64,000 nucleotides of DNA from Volvox africanus (lineage: Eukaryota; Chlorophyta; Chlorophyceae; Chlamydomonadales; Volvocaceae), in contig BSDZ01000114.1 of the NCBI GenBank assembly GCA_030268105.1, positions 806,001 through 870,000 of the forward strand. The letters run 5' to 3'. A program made the position numbers and the translations under genes. Below the pieces are notes generated by a model. It worked only from the letters and a program-made list of their open reading frames with translations. It did not search any database and was not told the origin of the DNA. Positions 7,701 to 22,500 of this stretch are shown here, in pieces. Within the stretch, counting starts at the first letter, position 1. Each line of letters starts with the position of its first letter.

Positions 7701-9330
7701 AAGCCAGCTTTGGTGGCCCCCCCGGCCGGAAAACAACCATGGTACGGCGAAAGCCATGAAAGCCACGAAAGCCACGAAAGCAAGCTTTGGCAGGCCCCCC
7801 GGCCGGAAAACAACCAAGGTACGGCAAAAGCCATGATGGTCAAGAAAGCCAAGAAAGCCACGAAAGCCAGCTTTGGTGGCCCCCCCTAGCCGGAAAACAA
7901 TTAAGGTACGGCGAAAGCCACGAAAGCCATGAAAGCCACGAAAGCCAGCTTTGGTGGCCCTCCCGACCGGAAAACAACCAAGGTACGGCAAAAGCCACGA
8001 AAGCCATGAAAGCCACGAAAGACAGCTTTGGTGGCCCCCCCGGCCGGAAAACAACCAAGGTACGGCAAAAGCCATGATGGTCAAGAAAGCCAAGAAAGCC
8101 ACGAAAGCCAGCTTTGGTGGCCCTCCCTAGCCGGAAAACAATTAAGGTACGGCGAAAGCCACGAAAGCCATGACAGCCACGAAAGCCAGCTTTGGTGGCG
8201 CTTCCGACCGGAAAACAACCAAGGTACGGCAAAAGCCAAGAAAGCCATGAAAGCCACGAAAGCCAGCTTTGGTGGCCCCCCCGGCCGGAAAACAACCAAG
8301 GTACGGCGTAAGCCACGAAAGCCATGAATACCACGAAAGCCAGCTTTGGTGGCCCCCCAGGCCGGAAAACAACCATGGTACGGTGAAAGCCACGAAAGTC
8401 ATGGAAGCCACGAAAGCCAGCTTTGGTGGCGCCCCCTGCCCGAAAATAACCAAGGTACAGCGAAAGCCACGAAAGCCATGAAAGCAACGAAAGCCAGCTG
8501 TGGTGGCCCCCCCGGCCCGAAAACAACCAAGGTACAGCGAAAGCCACGAAAGCCATGAAAGCCACCAAAGCCAGCTTTGGTGGCGCCCCCGGCCGGAAAA
8601 CAACCAAGGTACGGCGAAAGCCACGAAAGCCACGAAAGCCAGCTCTGGTGGCCCCCCCGGTCGGAAAACAACCAAGGTACGGCGAAAGCCAAAAAAGCCA
8701 TGAAAGCCACGAAAGCCAGCTTTGGTGGCCCCCCCGGCCCGAAAACAACCAAGGTACAGCGAAAGCCACGAAAGCCATGAAAGCCACCAAAGCCAGCTTT
8801 GGTGGCGCCCCCGGCCGGAAAACAACCAAGGTACGGCGGAAGCAAGGAAAGCCACGAATGCCAGCTTTTGTGGCCCCCCCATCCGGAAAACAACCAAGGT
8901 ACGGCGAAAGCCACGAAAGCCCTGAAAGCCACGAAAGACAGCTTTGGTGGCCCCCCGGCCGGAAAACAACCAAGGCATGGCGAAAGCCACGAAAGCCCAG
9001 AAAGCCACGAAAGCCACGAAAGCAAGCTTTGGCAGGCCCCCCGGCCGGAAAACAACCAAGGTACGGCAAAAGCCATGATGGTCAAGAAAGCCATGAAAGC
9101 CACGAAAGCCAGCTTTGGTGGCCCCCCCCAGCCGGAAAACAATTAAGGTACGGCGAAAGCCACGAAAGCCATGAAAGCCACGAAAGCCAGCTTTGGTGGC
9201 CCTCCCGACCGGAAAACAACCAAGGTACGGCAAAAGCCACGAAAGCCATGAAAGCCACGAAAGCCAGCTTTGCTGGCCCCCCTGGCCGGAAAACAACTAA
9301 GGTACGGCGTAAGCCACGAAAGCCATGAAA
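4700..9330 (+). repeat. Higher-order repeat block B: three copies, spacing 1,474 and 1,684 bp
   Basis: The marker GCAAAAGCCATGATGGTCAAG followed by AAAGCCAAG, with its neighbours, recurs at about 4,907, 6,381 and 8,065. Matching segments such as 4984-6138, 6458-7612 and 8142-9296 agree almost base for base. The second interval is 210 bp longer because copy 2 carries extra monomers near 7,640-7,860. Among them is one with a collapsed core (CTTAGGTCGG at 7661-7670) that lacks the C-tract. Confidence 0.85.
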
Positions 9331-12300
9331 GCCACGAAAGCCAGCTTGGGTCGGAAAACAACCATGGTACGGTAAAAGCCACGAAAGCCAGCTTTGGTGG
9401 CCCCCCCGGCCGGAAAACAACCATGGTACGGCGAAAACCATGAAAGCCACGAAAGCCACGAAAGCAAGCTTTGGCAGGCCCCCCGGCCGGAAAACAACCA
9501 AGGTACGGCAAAAGCCATGATGGTCAAGAAAGCCACGAAAGCCACGAAAGCCAGCTTTGGTGGCCCCCCCCCCAGCCGGAAAACAATTAGGGTACGGCAA
9601 AAGCCACGAAAGTCATGAAAGCCACGAAAGACAGCTTTGGTGGCCCCCCCGGCCGGAAAACAACAAAGGTACGGCGTAAGCCACGAAAGCCATGAAAGCC
9701 ACGAAAGCCAGCTTAGGTGGCCAGCCCGGCCGGAAAACAACCATGGTACGGTAAAAGCCACGAAAGTCATGAAAGCCACGAAAGCCAGCCTTGGTGGCCC
9801 CCCCGGCCGGAAAACAACCAAGGTACGGTGAAAGCCACGAAAGCCATGAAAGCCACGAAAGCCAGCTTTGGTGGCTCCCCCGGCCGGAAAACAACGTAGG
9901 TACGGCAAAAGCCACAAAAAGCATGAAAGCCAGGAAAGCCAGCTTTGGTGGCCCCCCCGGCCGGAAAACAACCATGGTACGGCGAAAGCCACGAAAGCCA
10001 TGAAAGCCACGAAAGCCAGCTTTGGTGGCCCCCCTCAGCCGGAAAACAACAAAGGTACGGCGAAAGCCACGAAAGCCACGAAAGCCAGCTTTGGTGGCCC
10101 CCCCGGCGCGAAAACAACTAAGGTACAGCGAAAGCCACGAAAGGCATGAAAGCCACCAAAGCCAGCATTGGTGGCCCCCCCCCAGCCGGAAAACAACCAA
10201 GGTATGGCGAAAGCCACGAAAGCCATGAAAGCCAACTTTGTTGGCGCCCCCGGCCGGAAAACAACCAAGGTACGGCGAAAGCCACGAAAGCCACGAAAGC
10301 CAGCTTTGGTGGCCCCCCCGGCCGAAAAACAACCAAGGTACGGCGAAAGCCACAAAAGCCATGAAAGCCACAAAAGACAGCTTTGGTGGCCCCCCCCAGC
10401 CGGAAATCAACCAAGGTATGGCGAAAGCCACGAAAGCCATGAAAGCCAACTTTGGTGGCGCCCCCGGCCGGAAAACAACCAAGGTACGGCGGAAGCCACG
10501 AAAGCCACGAAAGCTAGCTTTGGCAGCCCCCTTGGCCGGAAAACAACCAAGGTACCAAGGTACGGCAAAAGCCACGAAAGCCATGAAAGCCACGAAAGCC
10601 AGCTTTGGCGGCCCCCCCTAGCCGGAAAACAACCAAGGTATGGCAAAAGCCATGATGGCCAAGAAGGCCATGACAGCCACGAAAGCCAGGTATGGTGGCC
10701 CCCCCGGCCGGAAAACAACCAAGGTACGGGGAAAGCCACAAAAGCCATGAAAGCCACGAAAGCCACGAAAGCCAGCTTTGGTGGCCCCCCTCAGCCGGAA
10801 AACACCAAAGGTACGGCGAAAGCCACGAAAGCAACGAAATCCAGCTTTGGTGGCCCCCCCGGCCGAAAAACAACCAAGGTACGGCGAAAGCCACAAAAGC
10901 CATGAAAGCCACGAAAGATAGCTTTGGTGGCCCCCCCTAGCCGGAAAACAACCATGGTACGGCGAAAGCCACGAAAGCCCTGAAAGCCACGAAAGCCAGC
11001 TTTTGTGGCCCCCCGGCCGGAAAACAACCATGGTACGGCGAAAGCCATGAAAGCCACGAAAGCCACGAAAGCAAGCTTTGGCAGGCCCCCCGGCCGGAAA
11101 ACAACCAAGGTACGGTGAAAGCCATGAAAGCCATGAAAGCCACGAAAGCCAGCTTTGGTGGCCCCCCCCAGCCGGAAAACAATTAAGGTACGGCGAAAGC
11201 CACGAAAGCCATGAAAGCCACGAAAGCCAGCTTTGGTGGCGCCCCCGGCCGGAAAACAACCAAGGTACGGCGGAAGCAAGGAAAGCCACGAATGCCAGCT
11301 TTTGTGGCCCCCCCATCCGGAAAACAACCAAGGTACGGCGAAAGCCACGAAAGCCCTGAAAGCCACGAAAGACAGCTTTGGTGGCCCCCCGGCCGGAAAA
11401 CAACCAAGGCATGGCGAAAGCCACGAAAGCCCAGAAAGCCACGAAAGCCACGAAAGCAAGCTTTGGCAGGCCCCCCGGCCGGAAAACAACCAAGGTACGG
11501 CAAAAGCCATGATGGTCAAGAAAGCCATGAAAGCCACGAAAGCCAGCTTTGGTGGCCCCCCCCAGCCGGAAAACAATTAAGGTACGGCGAAAGCCACGAA
11601 AGCCATGAAAGCCACGAAAGCCAGCTTTGGTGGCCCTCCCGACCGGAAAACAACCAAGGTACGGCAAAAGCCACGAAAGCCATGAAAGCCACGAAAGACA
11701 GCTTTGGTGGCCCCCCTGGCCGGAAAACAACTAAGGTACGGCGTAAGCCACGAAAGCCATGAAAGCCACGAAAGCCAGCTTAGGTCGGAAAACAACCATG
11801 GTACGGTAAAAGCCACGAAAGCCAGCTTTGGTGGCCCCCCCGGCCGGAAAACAACCATGGTACGGCGAAAACCATGAAAGCCACGAAAGCCACGAAAGCA
11901 AGCTTTGGCAGGCCCCCCGGCCGGAAAACAACCAAGGTACGGCAAAAGCCATGATGGTCAAGAAAGCCACGAAAGCCACGAAAGCCAGCTTTGGTGGCCC
12001 CCCCCAGCCGGAAAACAATTAGGGTACGGCAAAAGCCACGAAAGTCATGAAAGCCACGAAAGACAGCTTTGGTGGCCCCCCCGGCCGGAAAACAACAAAG
12101 GTACGGCGTAAGCCACGAAAGCCATGAAAGCCACGAAAGCCAGCTTAGGTGGCCAGCCCGGCCGGAAAACAACCATGGTACGGTAAAAGCCACGAAAGTC
12201 ATGAAAGCCACGAAAGCCAGCCTTGGTGGCCCCCCCGGCCGGAAAACAACCAAGGTACGGTGAAAGCCACGAAAGCCATGAAAGCCACGAAAGCCAGCTT

Positions 12301-15300
12301 TGGTGGCTCCCCCGGCCGGAAAACAACGTAGGTACGGCAAAAGCCACAAAAAGCATGAAAGCCAGGAAAGCCAGCTTTGGTGGCCCCCCCGGCCGGAAAA
12401 CAACCATGGTACGGCGAAAGCCACGAAAGCCATGAAAGCCACGAAAGCCAGCTTTGGTGGCCCCCCTCAGCCGGAAAACAACAAAGGTACGGCGAAAGCC
12501 ACGAAAGCCACGAAAGCCAGCTTTGGTGGCCCCCCCGGCGCGAAAACAACTAAGGTACAGCGAAAGCCACGAAAGGCATGAAAGCCACCAAAGCCAGCAT
12601 TGGTGGCCCCCCCCCAGCCGGAAAACAACCAAGGTATGGCGAAAGCCACGAAAGCCATGAAAGCCAACTTTGTTGGCGCCCCCGGCCGGAAAACAACCAA
12701 GGTACGGCGAAAGCCACGAAAGCCACGAAAGCCAGCTTTGGTGGCCCCCCCGGCCGAAAAACAACCAAGGTACGGCGAAAGCCACAAAAGCCATGAAAGC
12801 CACAAAAGACAGCTTTGGTGGCCCCCCCCAGCCGGAAATCAACCAAGGTATGGCGAAAGCCACGAAAGCCATGAAAGCCAACTTTGGTGGCGCCCCCGGC
12901 CGGAAAACAACCAAGGTACGGCGGAAGCCACGAAAGCCACGAAAGCTAGCTTTGGCAGCCCCCTTGGCCGGAAAACAACCAAGGTACCAAGGTACGGCAA
13001 AAGCCACGAAAGCCATGAAAGCCACGAAAGCCAGCTTTGGCGGCCCCCCCTAGCCGGAAAACAACCAAGGTATGGCAAAAGCCATGATGGCCAAGAAGGC
13101 CATGACAGCCACGAAAGCCAGGTATGGTGGCCCCCCCGGCCGGAAAACAACCAAGGTACGGGGAAAGCCACAAAAGCCATGAAAGCCACGAAAGCCACGA
13201 AAGCCAGCTTTGGTGGCCCCCCTCAGCCGGAAAACACCAAAGGTACGGCGAAAGCCACGAAAGCAACGAAATCCAGCTTTGGTGGCCCCCCCGGCCGAAA
13301 AACAACCAAGGTACGGCGAAAGCCACAAAAGCCATGAAAGCCACGAAAGATAGCTTTGGTGGCCCCCCCTAGCCGGAAAACAACCATGGTACGGCGAAAG
13401 CCACGAAAGCCCTGAAAGCCACGAAAGCCAGCTTTTGTGGCCCCCCGGCCGGAAAACAACCATGGTACGGCGAAAGCCATGAAAGCCACGAAAGCCACGA
13501 AAGCAAGCTTTGGCAGGCCCCCCGGCCGGAAAACAACCAAGGTACGGTGAAAGCCATGAAAGCCATGAAAGCCACGAAAGCCAGCTTTGGTGGCCCCCCC
13601 CAGCCGGAAAACAATTAAGGTACGGCGAAAGCCACGAAAGCCATGAAAGCCACGAAAGCCAGCTTTGGTGGCCCTCCCGACCGGAAAACAACCAAGGTAC
13701 GGCAAAAGCCACGAAAGCCATGAAAGCCACGAAAGACAGCTTTGGTGGCCCCCCCGGCCGGAAAACAACCAAGGTACGGGGAAAGCCACAAAAGCCATGA
13801 AAGCCACGAAAGCCACGAAAGCCAGCTTTGGTGGCCCCCCTCAGCCGGAAAACACCAAAGGTACGGCGAAAGCCACGAAAGCAACGAAATCCAGCTTTGG
13901 TGGCCCCCCCGGCCGAAAAACAACCAAGGTACGGCGAAAGCCACAAAAGCCATGAAAGCCACGAAAGATAGCTTTGGTGGCCCCCCCTAGCCGGAAAACA
14001 ACCATGGTACGGCGAAAGCCACGAAAGCCCTGAAAGCCACGAAAGCCAGCTTTTGTGGCCCCCCGGCCGGAAAACAACCATGGTACGGCGAAAGCCATGA
14101 AAGCCACGAAAGCCACGAAAGCAAGCTTTGGCAGGCCCCCCGGCCGGAAAACAACCAAGGTACGGTGAAAGCCATGAAAGCCATGAAAGCCACGAAAGCC
14201 AGCTTTGGTGGCCCCCCCCAGCCGGAAAACAATTAAGGTACGGCGAAAGCCACGAAAGCCATGAAAGCCACGAAAGCCAGCTTTGGTGGCGCCCCCGGCC
14301 GGAAAACAACCAAGGTACGGCGGAAGCAAGGAAAGCCACGAATGCCAGCTTTTGTGGCCCCCCCATCCGGAAAACAACCAAGGTACGGCGAAAGCCACGA
14401 AAGCCCTGAAAGCCACGAAAGACAGCTTTGGTGGCCCCCCGGCCGGAAAACAACCAAGGCATGGCGAAAGCCACGAAAGCCCAGAAAGCCACGAAAGCCA
14501 CGAAAGCAAGCTTTGGCAGGCCCCCCGGCCGGAAAACAACCAAGGTACGGCAAAAGCCATGATGGTCAAGAAAGCCATGAAAGCCACGAAAGCCAGCTTT
14601 GGTGGCCCCCCCCAGCCGGAAAACAATTAAGGTACGGCGAAAGCCACGAAAGCCATGAAAGCCACGAAAGCCAGCTTTGGTGGCCCTCCCGACCGGAAAA
14701 CAACCAAGGTACGGCAAAAGCCACGAAAGCCATGAAAGCCACGAAAGACAGCTTTGGTGGCCCCCCTGGCCGGAAAACAACTAAGGTACGGCGTAAGCCA
14801 CGAAAGCCATGAAAGCCACGAAAGCCAGCTTAGGTCGGAAAACAACCATGGTACGGTAAAAGCCACGAAAGCCAGCTTTGGTGGCCCCCCCGGCCGGAAA
14901 ACAACCATGGTACGGCGAAAACCATGAAAGCCACGAAAGCCACGAAAGCAAGCTTTGGCAGGCCCCCCGGCCGGAAAACAACCAAGGTACGGCAAAAGCC
15001 ATGATGGTCAAGAAAGCCACGAAAGCCACGAAAGCCAGCTTTGGTGGCCCCCCCCAGCCGGAAAACAATTAGGGTACGGCAAAAGCCACGAAAGTCATGA
15101 AAGCCACGAAAGACAGCTTTGGTGGCCCCCCCGGCCGGAAAACAACAAAGGTACGGCGTAAGCCACGAAAGCCATGAAAGCCACGAAAGCCAGCTTAGGT
15201 GGCCAGCCCGGCCGGAAAACAACCATGGTACGGTAAAAGCCACGAAAGTCATGAAAGCCACGAAAGCCAGCCTTGGTGGCCCCCCCGGCCGGAAAACAAC

Positions 15301-18300
15301 CAAGGTACGGTGAAAGCCACGAAAGCCATGAAAGCCACGAAAGCCAGCTTTGGTGGCTCCCCCGGCCGGAAAACAACGTAGGTACGGCAAAAGCCACAAA
15401 AAGCATGAAAGCCAGGAAAGCCAGCTTTGGTGGCCCCCCCGGCCGGAAAACAACCATGGTACGGCGAAAGCCACGAAAGCCATGAAAGCCACGAAAGCCA
15501 GCTTTGGTGGCCCCCCTCAGCCGGAAAACAACAAAGGTACGGCGAAAGCCACGAAAGCCACGAAAGCCAGCTTTGGTGGCCCCCCCGGCGCGAAAACAAC
15601 TAAGGTACAGCGAAAGCCACGAAAGGCATGAAAGCCACCAAAGCCAGCATTGGTGGCCCCCCCCCAGCCGGAAAACAACCAAGGTATGGCGAAAGCCACG
15701 AAAGCCATGAAAGCCAACTTTGTTGGCGCCCCCGGCCGGAAAACAACCAAGGTACGGCGAAAGCCACGAAAGCCACGAAAGCCAGCTTTGGTGGCCCCCC
15801 CGGCCGAAAAACAACCAAGGTACGGCGAAAGCCACAAAAGCCATGAAAGCCACAAAAGACAGCTTTGGTGGCCCCCCCCAGCCGGAAATCAACCAAGGTA
15901 TGGCGAAAGCCACGAAAGCCATGAAAGCCAACTTTGGTGGCGCCCCCGGCCGGAAAACAACCAAGGTACGGCGGAAGCCACGAAAGCCACGAAAGCTAGC
16001 TTTGGCAGCCCCCTTGGCCGGAAAACAACCAAGGTACCAAGGTACGGCAAAAGCCACGAAAGCCATGAAAGCCACGAAAGCCAGCTTTGGCGGCCCCCCC
16101 TAGCCGGAAAACAACCAAGGTATGGCAAAAGCCATGATGGCCAAGAAGGCCATGACAGCCACGAAAGCCAGGTATGGTGGCCCCCCCGGCCGGAAAACAA
16201 CCAAGGTACGGGGAAAGCCACAAAAGCCATGAAAGCCACGAAAGCCACGAAAGCCAGCTTTGGTGGCCCCCCTCAGCCGGAAAACACCAAAGGTACGGCG
16301 AAAGCCACGAAAGCAACGAAATCCAGCTTTGGTGGCCCCCCCGGCCGAAAAACAACCAAGGTACGGCGAAAGCCACAAAAGCCATGAAAGCCACGAAAGA
16401 TAGCTTTGGTGGCCCCCCCTAGCCGGAAAACAACCATGGTACGGCGAAAGCCACGAAAGCCCTGAAAGCCACGAAAGCCAGCTTTTGTGGCCCCCCGGCC
16501 GGAAAACAACCATGGTACGGCGAAAGCCATGAAAGCCACGAAAGCCACGAAAGCAAGCTTTGGCAGGCCCCCCGGCCGGAAAACAACCAAGGTACGGTGA
16601 AAGCCATGAAAGCCATGAAAGCCACGAAAGCCAGCTTTGGTGGCCCCCCCCAGCCGGAAAACAATTAAGGTACGGCGAAAGCCACGAAAGCCATGAAAGC
16701 CACGAAAGCCAGCTTTGGTGGCCCTCCCGACCGGAAAACAACCAAGGTACGGCAAAAGCCACGAAAGCCATGAAAGCCACGAAAGACAGCTTTGGTGGCC
16801 CCCCCGGCCGGAAAACAACCAAGGTACGGCAAAAGCCATGATGGTGAAGAAAGCCAAGAAAGCCACGAAAGCCAGCTTTGGTGGCCCCCCCTAGCCCGAA
16901 AACTATTAAGGTACGGCGAAAGCCACGAAAGCCATGACAGCCACGAAAGCCAGCTTTGGTGGCCCCCCCGGCCGGAAAACAACCATGGTACGGCGAAAGC
17001 CATGAAAGCCACGAAAGCCACGAAAGCAAGCTTTGGCAAGCCCCCCGGCCGGAAAACAACCAAGGTACGGCAAAAGCCATGATGGTCAAGAAAGCCACGA
17101 AAGCCACGAAAGCCAGCTTTGGTGGCCCCCCCCAGCCGGAAAACAATTAAGGTACGGCAAAAGCCACGAAAGCCATGAAAGCCACGAAAGACAGCTTTGG
17201 TGGCACCCCCGGCCGGAAAACAACAAAGGTACGGCGTAAGCCACGAAAGCCATGAAAGCCACGAAAGCCAGCTTAGGTGGCCAGCCCGGCCGGAAAACAA
17301 CCATGGTACGGTAAAAGCCACGAAAGTCATGAAAGCCACGAAAGCCAGCCTTGGTGGCCCCCCCGGCCGGAAAACAACCAAGGTACGGTGAAAGCCACGA
17401 AAGCCATGAAAGACACGAAAGCCAGCTTTGGTGGCTCCCCCGGCCGGAAAACAACGTAGGTACGGCAAAAGCCACAAAAAGCATGAAAGCCACGAAAGCC
17501 AGCTTTGGTGGCCCCCCCGGCCGGAAAACAACCATGGTACGGCGAAAGCCACGAAAGCCATGAAAGCCACGAAAGCCAGCTTTGGTGGCCCCCCTCAGCC
17601 GGAAAACAACAAAGGTACGGGGAAAGCCACGAAAGCCACGAAAGCCAGCTTTGGTGGCCCCCCCGGCCCGAAAACAACTAAGGTACAGCGAAAGCCACGA
17701 AAGGCATGAAAGCCACCAAAGCCAGCATTGGTGGCCCCCCCCCAGCCGGAAAGCAACCAAGGTATGGCGAAAGCCACGAAAGCCATGAAAGCCAACTTTG
17801 TTGGCGCCCCCGGCCGGAAAACAACCAAGGTACGGCGAAAGCCACGAAAGCCACGAAAGCCAGCTTTGGTGGCCCCCCCGGCCGAAAAACAACCAAGGTA
17901 CGGCGAAAGCCACAAAAGCCATGAAAGCCACAAAAGACAGCTTTGGTGGCCCCCCCCAGCCGGAAATCAACCAAGGTATGGCGAAAGCCACGAAAGCCAT
18001 GAAAGCCAACTTTAGTGGCGCCCCCGGCCGGAAAACAACCAAGATACGGCGGAAGCCACTAAAGCCACGAAAGCTAGCTTTGGCAGCCCCCTTGGCCGGA
18101 AAACAACCAAGGTACCAAGGTACGGCAAAAGCCACGAAAGCCATGAAAGCCACGAAAGCCAGCTTTGGCGGCCCCCCCTAGCCGGAAAACAACCAAGGTA
18201 TGGCAAAAGCCATGATGGCCAAGAAGGCCATGACAGCCACGAAAGCCAGCTATGGTGGCCCCCCCGGCCGGAAAACAACCAAGGTACGGCGAAAGCCACA

Positions 18301-21300
18301 ACAGCCATGAAAGCCACGAAAGCTACGAAAGCCAGCTTTGGTGGCCCCCCTCAGCCGGAAAACACCAAAGGTACGGCGAAAGCCACGAAAGCAACGAAAG
18401 CCAGCTTTGGTGGCCCCCCCGGCCGAAAAACAACCAAGGTACGGCGAAAGCCACAAAAGCCATGAAAGCCACGAAAGATAGCTTTGGTGGCCCCCCCCAG
18501 CCGGAAAACAACTATGGTACGGCGAAAGCCACGAAAGCCACGAAAGCCACGAAAGCCAGCTTTTGTGGCCCCCCGGCCGGAAAACAACCATGGTATGGCG
18601 AAAGCCATGAAAGCCACGAAAGCCACGAAAGCAAGCTTTGGCAGGCCCCCCGGCCGGAAAACAACCAAGGTACGGTGAAAGCCATGAAAGCCATGAAAGC
18701 TACGAAAGCCAGCTTTGGTGGCCCCCCCCAGCCGGAAAACAATTAAGGTACGGCGAAAGCCACGAAAGCCATGAAAGCCACGAAAGCCAGCTTTGGTGGC
18801 CCTCCCGACCGGAAAACAACCAAGGTACGGCAAAAGCCACGAAAGCCATGAAAGCCACGAAAGACAGCTTTGGTGGCCCCCCCGGCCGGAAAACAACTAA
18901 GGTACGGCGTAAGCCACGAAAGCCATGAAAGCCATGAAAGCCACGAAAGCCAGCTTAGGTGGCCAGCCCGGCCGGAAAACAACCATGGTACGGTAAAAGC
19001 CACGAAAGCCAGCTTTGGTGGCCCCCCCGGCCGGTAAACAACCAAGGTACGGTGAAAGCCACAAAAACCATGAAAGCCACGAAAGCCAGCTTTGGTGGCT
19101 CCCCCAGCCGGAAAACAACCAAGGTACGGCAAAAGCCACAAAAAGCATGAAAGCCACGAAAGCCAGCTTTGGTGGCCCCCCGGCCGGAAAACAACCATGG
19201 TACGGCGAAAGCCATGAAAGCCACGAAAGCCACGAAAGCAAGCTTTGGCAGGCCCCCCGGCCGGAAAACAACCAAGGTACGGCAAAAGCCATGATGGTCA
19301 AGAAAGCCACGAAAGCCACGAAAGCCAGCTTTGGTGGCCCCCCCCGGCCAGAAAACAACCAAGGTACGGCAAAAGCCACGAAAGCCATGAAAGCCACGAA
19401 AGACAGCTTTGGTGGCCCCCCCGGACGGAAAACAACCAAGGTACGGCAAAAGCCATGATGGTGAAGAAAGCCAAGAAAGCCACGAAAGCCAGCTTTGGTG
19501 GCCCCCCCTAGCCCGAAAACTATTAAGGTACGGCGAAAGCCACGAAAGCCATGACAGCCACGAAAGCCAGCTTTGGTGGCGCTTCCGACAGGAAAACAAC
19601 CAAGGTACGGCAAAAGCCACGAAAGCCATGAAAGCCACGAAAGCCAGCTTAGGTCGGAAAACAACCATGGTACGGTAAAAGCCACGAAAGCCAGCTTTGG
19701 TGGCCCCCCCGGCCGGAAAACAACCATGGTACGGCGAAAACCATGAAAGCCACGAAAGCCACGAAAGCAAGCTTTGGCAGGCCCCCCGGCCGGAAAACAA
19801 CCAAGGTACGGCAAAAGCCATGATGGTCAAGAAAGCCATGAAAGCCACGAAAGACAGCTTTGGTGGCCCCCCCGGCCGGAAAACAACAAAGGTACGGCGT
19901 AAGCCACGAAAGCCATGAAAGCCACGAAAGCCAGCTTAGGTGGCCAGCCCGGCCGGAAAACAACCATGGTACGGTAAAAGCCACGAAAGTCATGAAAGCC
20001 ACGAAAGCCAGCCTTGGTGGCCCCCCCGGCCGGAAAACAACCAAGGTACGGTGAAAGCCACGAAAGCCATGAAAGCCACGAAAGCCAGCTTTGGTGGCTC
20101 CCCCGGCCGGAAAACAACGTAGGTACGGCAAAAGCCACAAAAAGCATGAAAGCCAGGAAAGCCAGCTTTGGTGGCCCCCCCGGCCGGAAAACAACCATGG
20201 TACGGCGAAAGCCACGAAAGCCATGAAAGCCACGAAAGCCAGCTTTGGTGGCCCCCCTCAGCCGGAAAACAACAAAGGTACGGGGAAAGCCACGAAAGCC
20301 ACGAAAGCCAGCTTTGGTGGCCCCCCCGGCCCGAAAACAACTAAGGTACAGCGAAAGCCACGAAAGGCATGAAAGCCACCAAAGCCAGCATTGGTGGCCC
20401 CCCCCCAGCCGGAAAGCAACCAAGGTATGGCGAAAGCCACGAAAGCCATGAAAGCCAACTTTGTTGGCGCCCCCGGCCGGAAAACAACCAAGGTACGGCG
20501 AAAGCCACGAAAGCCACGAAAGCCAGCTTTGGTGGCCCCCCCGGCCGAAAAACAACCAAGGTACGGCGAAAGCCACAAAAGCCATGAAAGCCACAAAAGA
20601 CAGCTTTGGTGGCCCCCCCCAGCCGGAAATCAACCAAGGTATGGCGAAAGCCACGAAAGCCATGAAAGCCAACTTTAGTGGCGCCCCCGGCCGGAAAACA
20701 ACCAAGATACGGCGGAAGCCACTAAAGCCACGAAAGCTAGCTTTGGCAGCCCCCTTGGCCGGAAAACAACCAAGGTACGGCGAAAGCCACAACAGCCATG
20801 AAAGCCACGAAAGCTACGAAAGCCAGCTTTGGTGGCCCCCCTCAGCCGGAAAACACCAAAGGTACGGCGAAAGCCACGAAAGCAACGAAAGCCAGCTTTG
20901 GTGGCCCCCCCGGCCGAAAAACAACCAAGGTACGGCGAAAGCCACAAAAGCCATGAAAGCCACGAAAGATAGCTTTGGTGGCCCCCCCCAGCCGGAAAAC
21001 AACTATGGTACGGCGAAAGCCACGAAAGCCACGAAAGCCACGAAAGCCAGCTTTTGTGGCCCCCCGGCCGGAAAACAACCATGGTACGGCGAAAGCCATG
21101 AAAGCCACGAAAGCCACGAAAGCAAGCTTTGGCAGGCCCCCCGGCCGGAAAACAACCAAGGTACGGTGAAAGCCATGAAAGCCATGAAAGCCACGAAAGC
21201 CAACTTTGGTGGCCCCCCCCAGCCGGAAAACAATTAAGGTACGGCGAAAGCCACGAAAGCCATGAAAGCCACGAAAGCCAGCTTTGGTGGCCCTCCCGAC

Positions 21301-22500
21301 CGGAAAACAACCAAGGTACGGCAAAAGCCACGAAAGCCATGAAAGCCACGAAAGACAGCTTTGGCGGCCCCCCCTAGCCGGAAAACAACCAAGGTATGGC
21401 AAAAGCCATGATGGCCAAGAAGGCCATGACAGCCACGAAAGCCAGCTATGGTGGCCCCCCCGGCCGGAAAACAACCAAGGTACGGCGAAAGCCACAACAG
21501 CCATGAAAGCCACGAAAGCTACGAAAGCCAGCTTTGGTGGCCCCCCTCAGCCGGAAAACACCAAAGGTACGGCGAAAGCCACGAAAGCAACGAAAGCCAG
21601 CTTTGGTGGCCCCCCCAGCCGGAAAACAACCATGGTACGGCGAAAGCCATGAAAGCCACGAAAGCCACGAAAGCAAGCTTTGGTGGCCCCCCCCAGCCGG
21701 AAAACAACCAAGGTACGGTGAAAGCCATGAAAGCCATGAAAGCCACGAAAGCCAACTTTGGTGGCCCCCCCCAGCCGGAAAACAATTAAGGTACGGCGAA
21801 AGCCACGAAAGCCATGAAAGCCACGAAAGCCAGCTTTGGTGGCCCTCCCGACCGGAAAACAACCAAGGTACGGCAAAAGCCACGAAAGCCATGAAAGCCA
21901 CGAAAGACAGCTTTGGTGGCCCCCCCGGCCGGAAAACAACTAAGGTACGGCGTAAGCCACGAAAGCCATGAAAGCCATGAAAGCCACGAAAGCCAGCTTA
22001 GGTGGCCAGCCCGGCCGGAAAACAACCATGGTACGGTAAAAGCCACGAAAGCCAGCTTTGGTGGCCCCCCCGGCCGGTAAACAACCAAGGTACGGTGAAA
22101 GCCACAAAAACCATGAAGCCACGAAAGCCAGCTTTGGTGGCTCCCCCAGCCGGAAAACAACCAAGGTACGGCAAAAGCCACAAAAAGCATGAAAGCCACG
22201 AAAGCCAGCTTTGGTGGCCCCCCGGCCGGAAAACAACCATGGTACGGCGAAAGCCATGAAAGCCACGAAAGCCACGAAAGCAAGCTTTGGCAGGCCCCCC
22301 GGCCGGAAAACAACCAAGGTACGGCAAAAGCCATGATGGTCAAGAAAGCCACGAAAGCCACGAAAGCCAGCTTTGGTGGCCCCCCCCGGCCAGAAAACAA
22401 TAAAGGTACGGCAAAAGCCACGAAAGCCATGAAAGCCACGAAAGACAGCTTTGGTGGCACCCCCGGCCGGAAAACAACAAAGGTACGGCGTAAGCCACAA
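8777..22500 (+). repeat. Higher-order repeat block C: 2,432-bp unit in five copies with length changes
   Basis: Aligned points repeat at intervals of 2,432, 3,050, 2,078 and 2,663 bp, for example 10035, 12467, 15517, 17595 and 20258. The 3,050-bp copy equals the 2,432-bp unit plus a 618-bp internal tandem duplication of eight monomers (13124 onward repeated at 13742 onward). A rare GGTACCAAGGTACGG core with an 8-bp duplication marks the copies at 10551, 12983, 16033 and 18111. The fifth copy has lost this marker through a deletion near 20,775. Copies 1 to 3 are nearly identical; copies 4 and 5 differ more. Confidence 0.85.
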
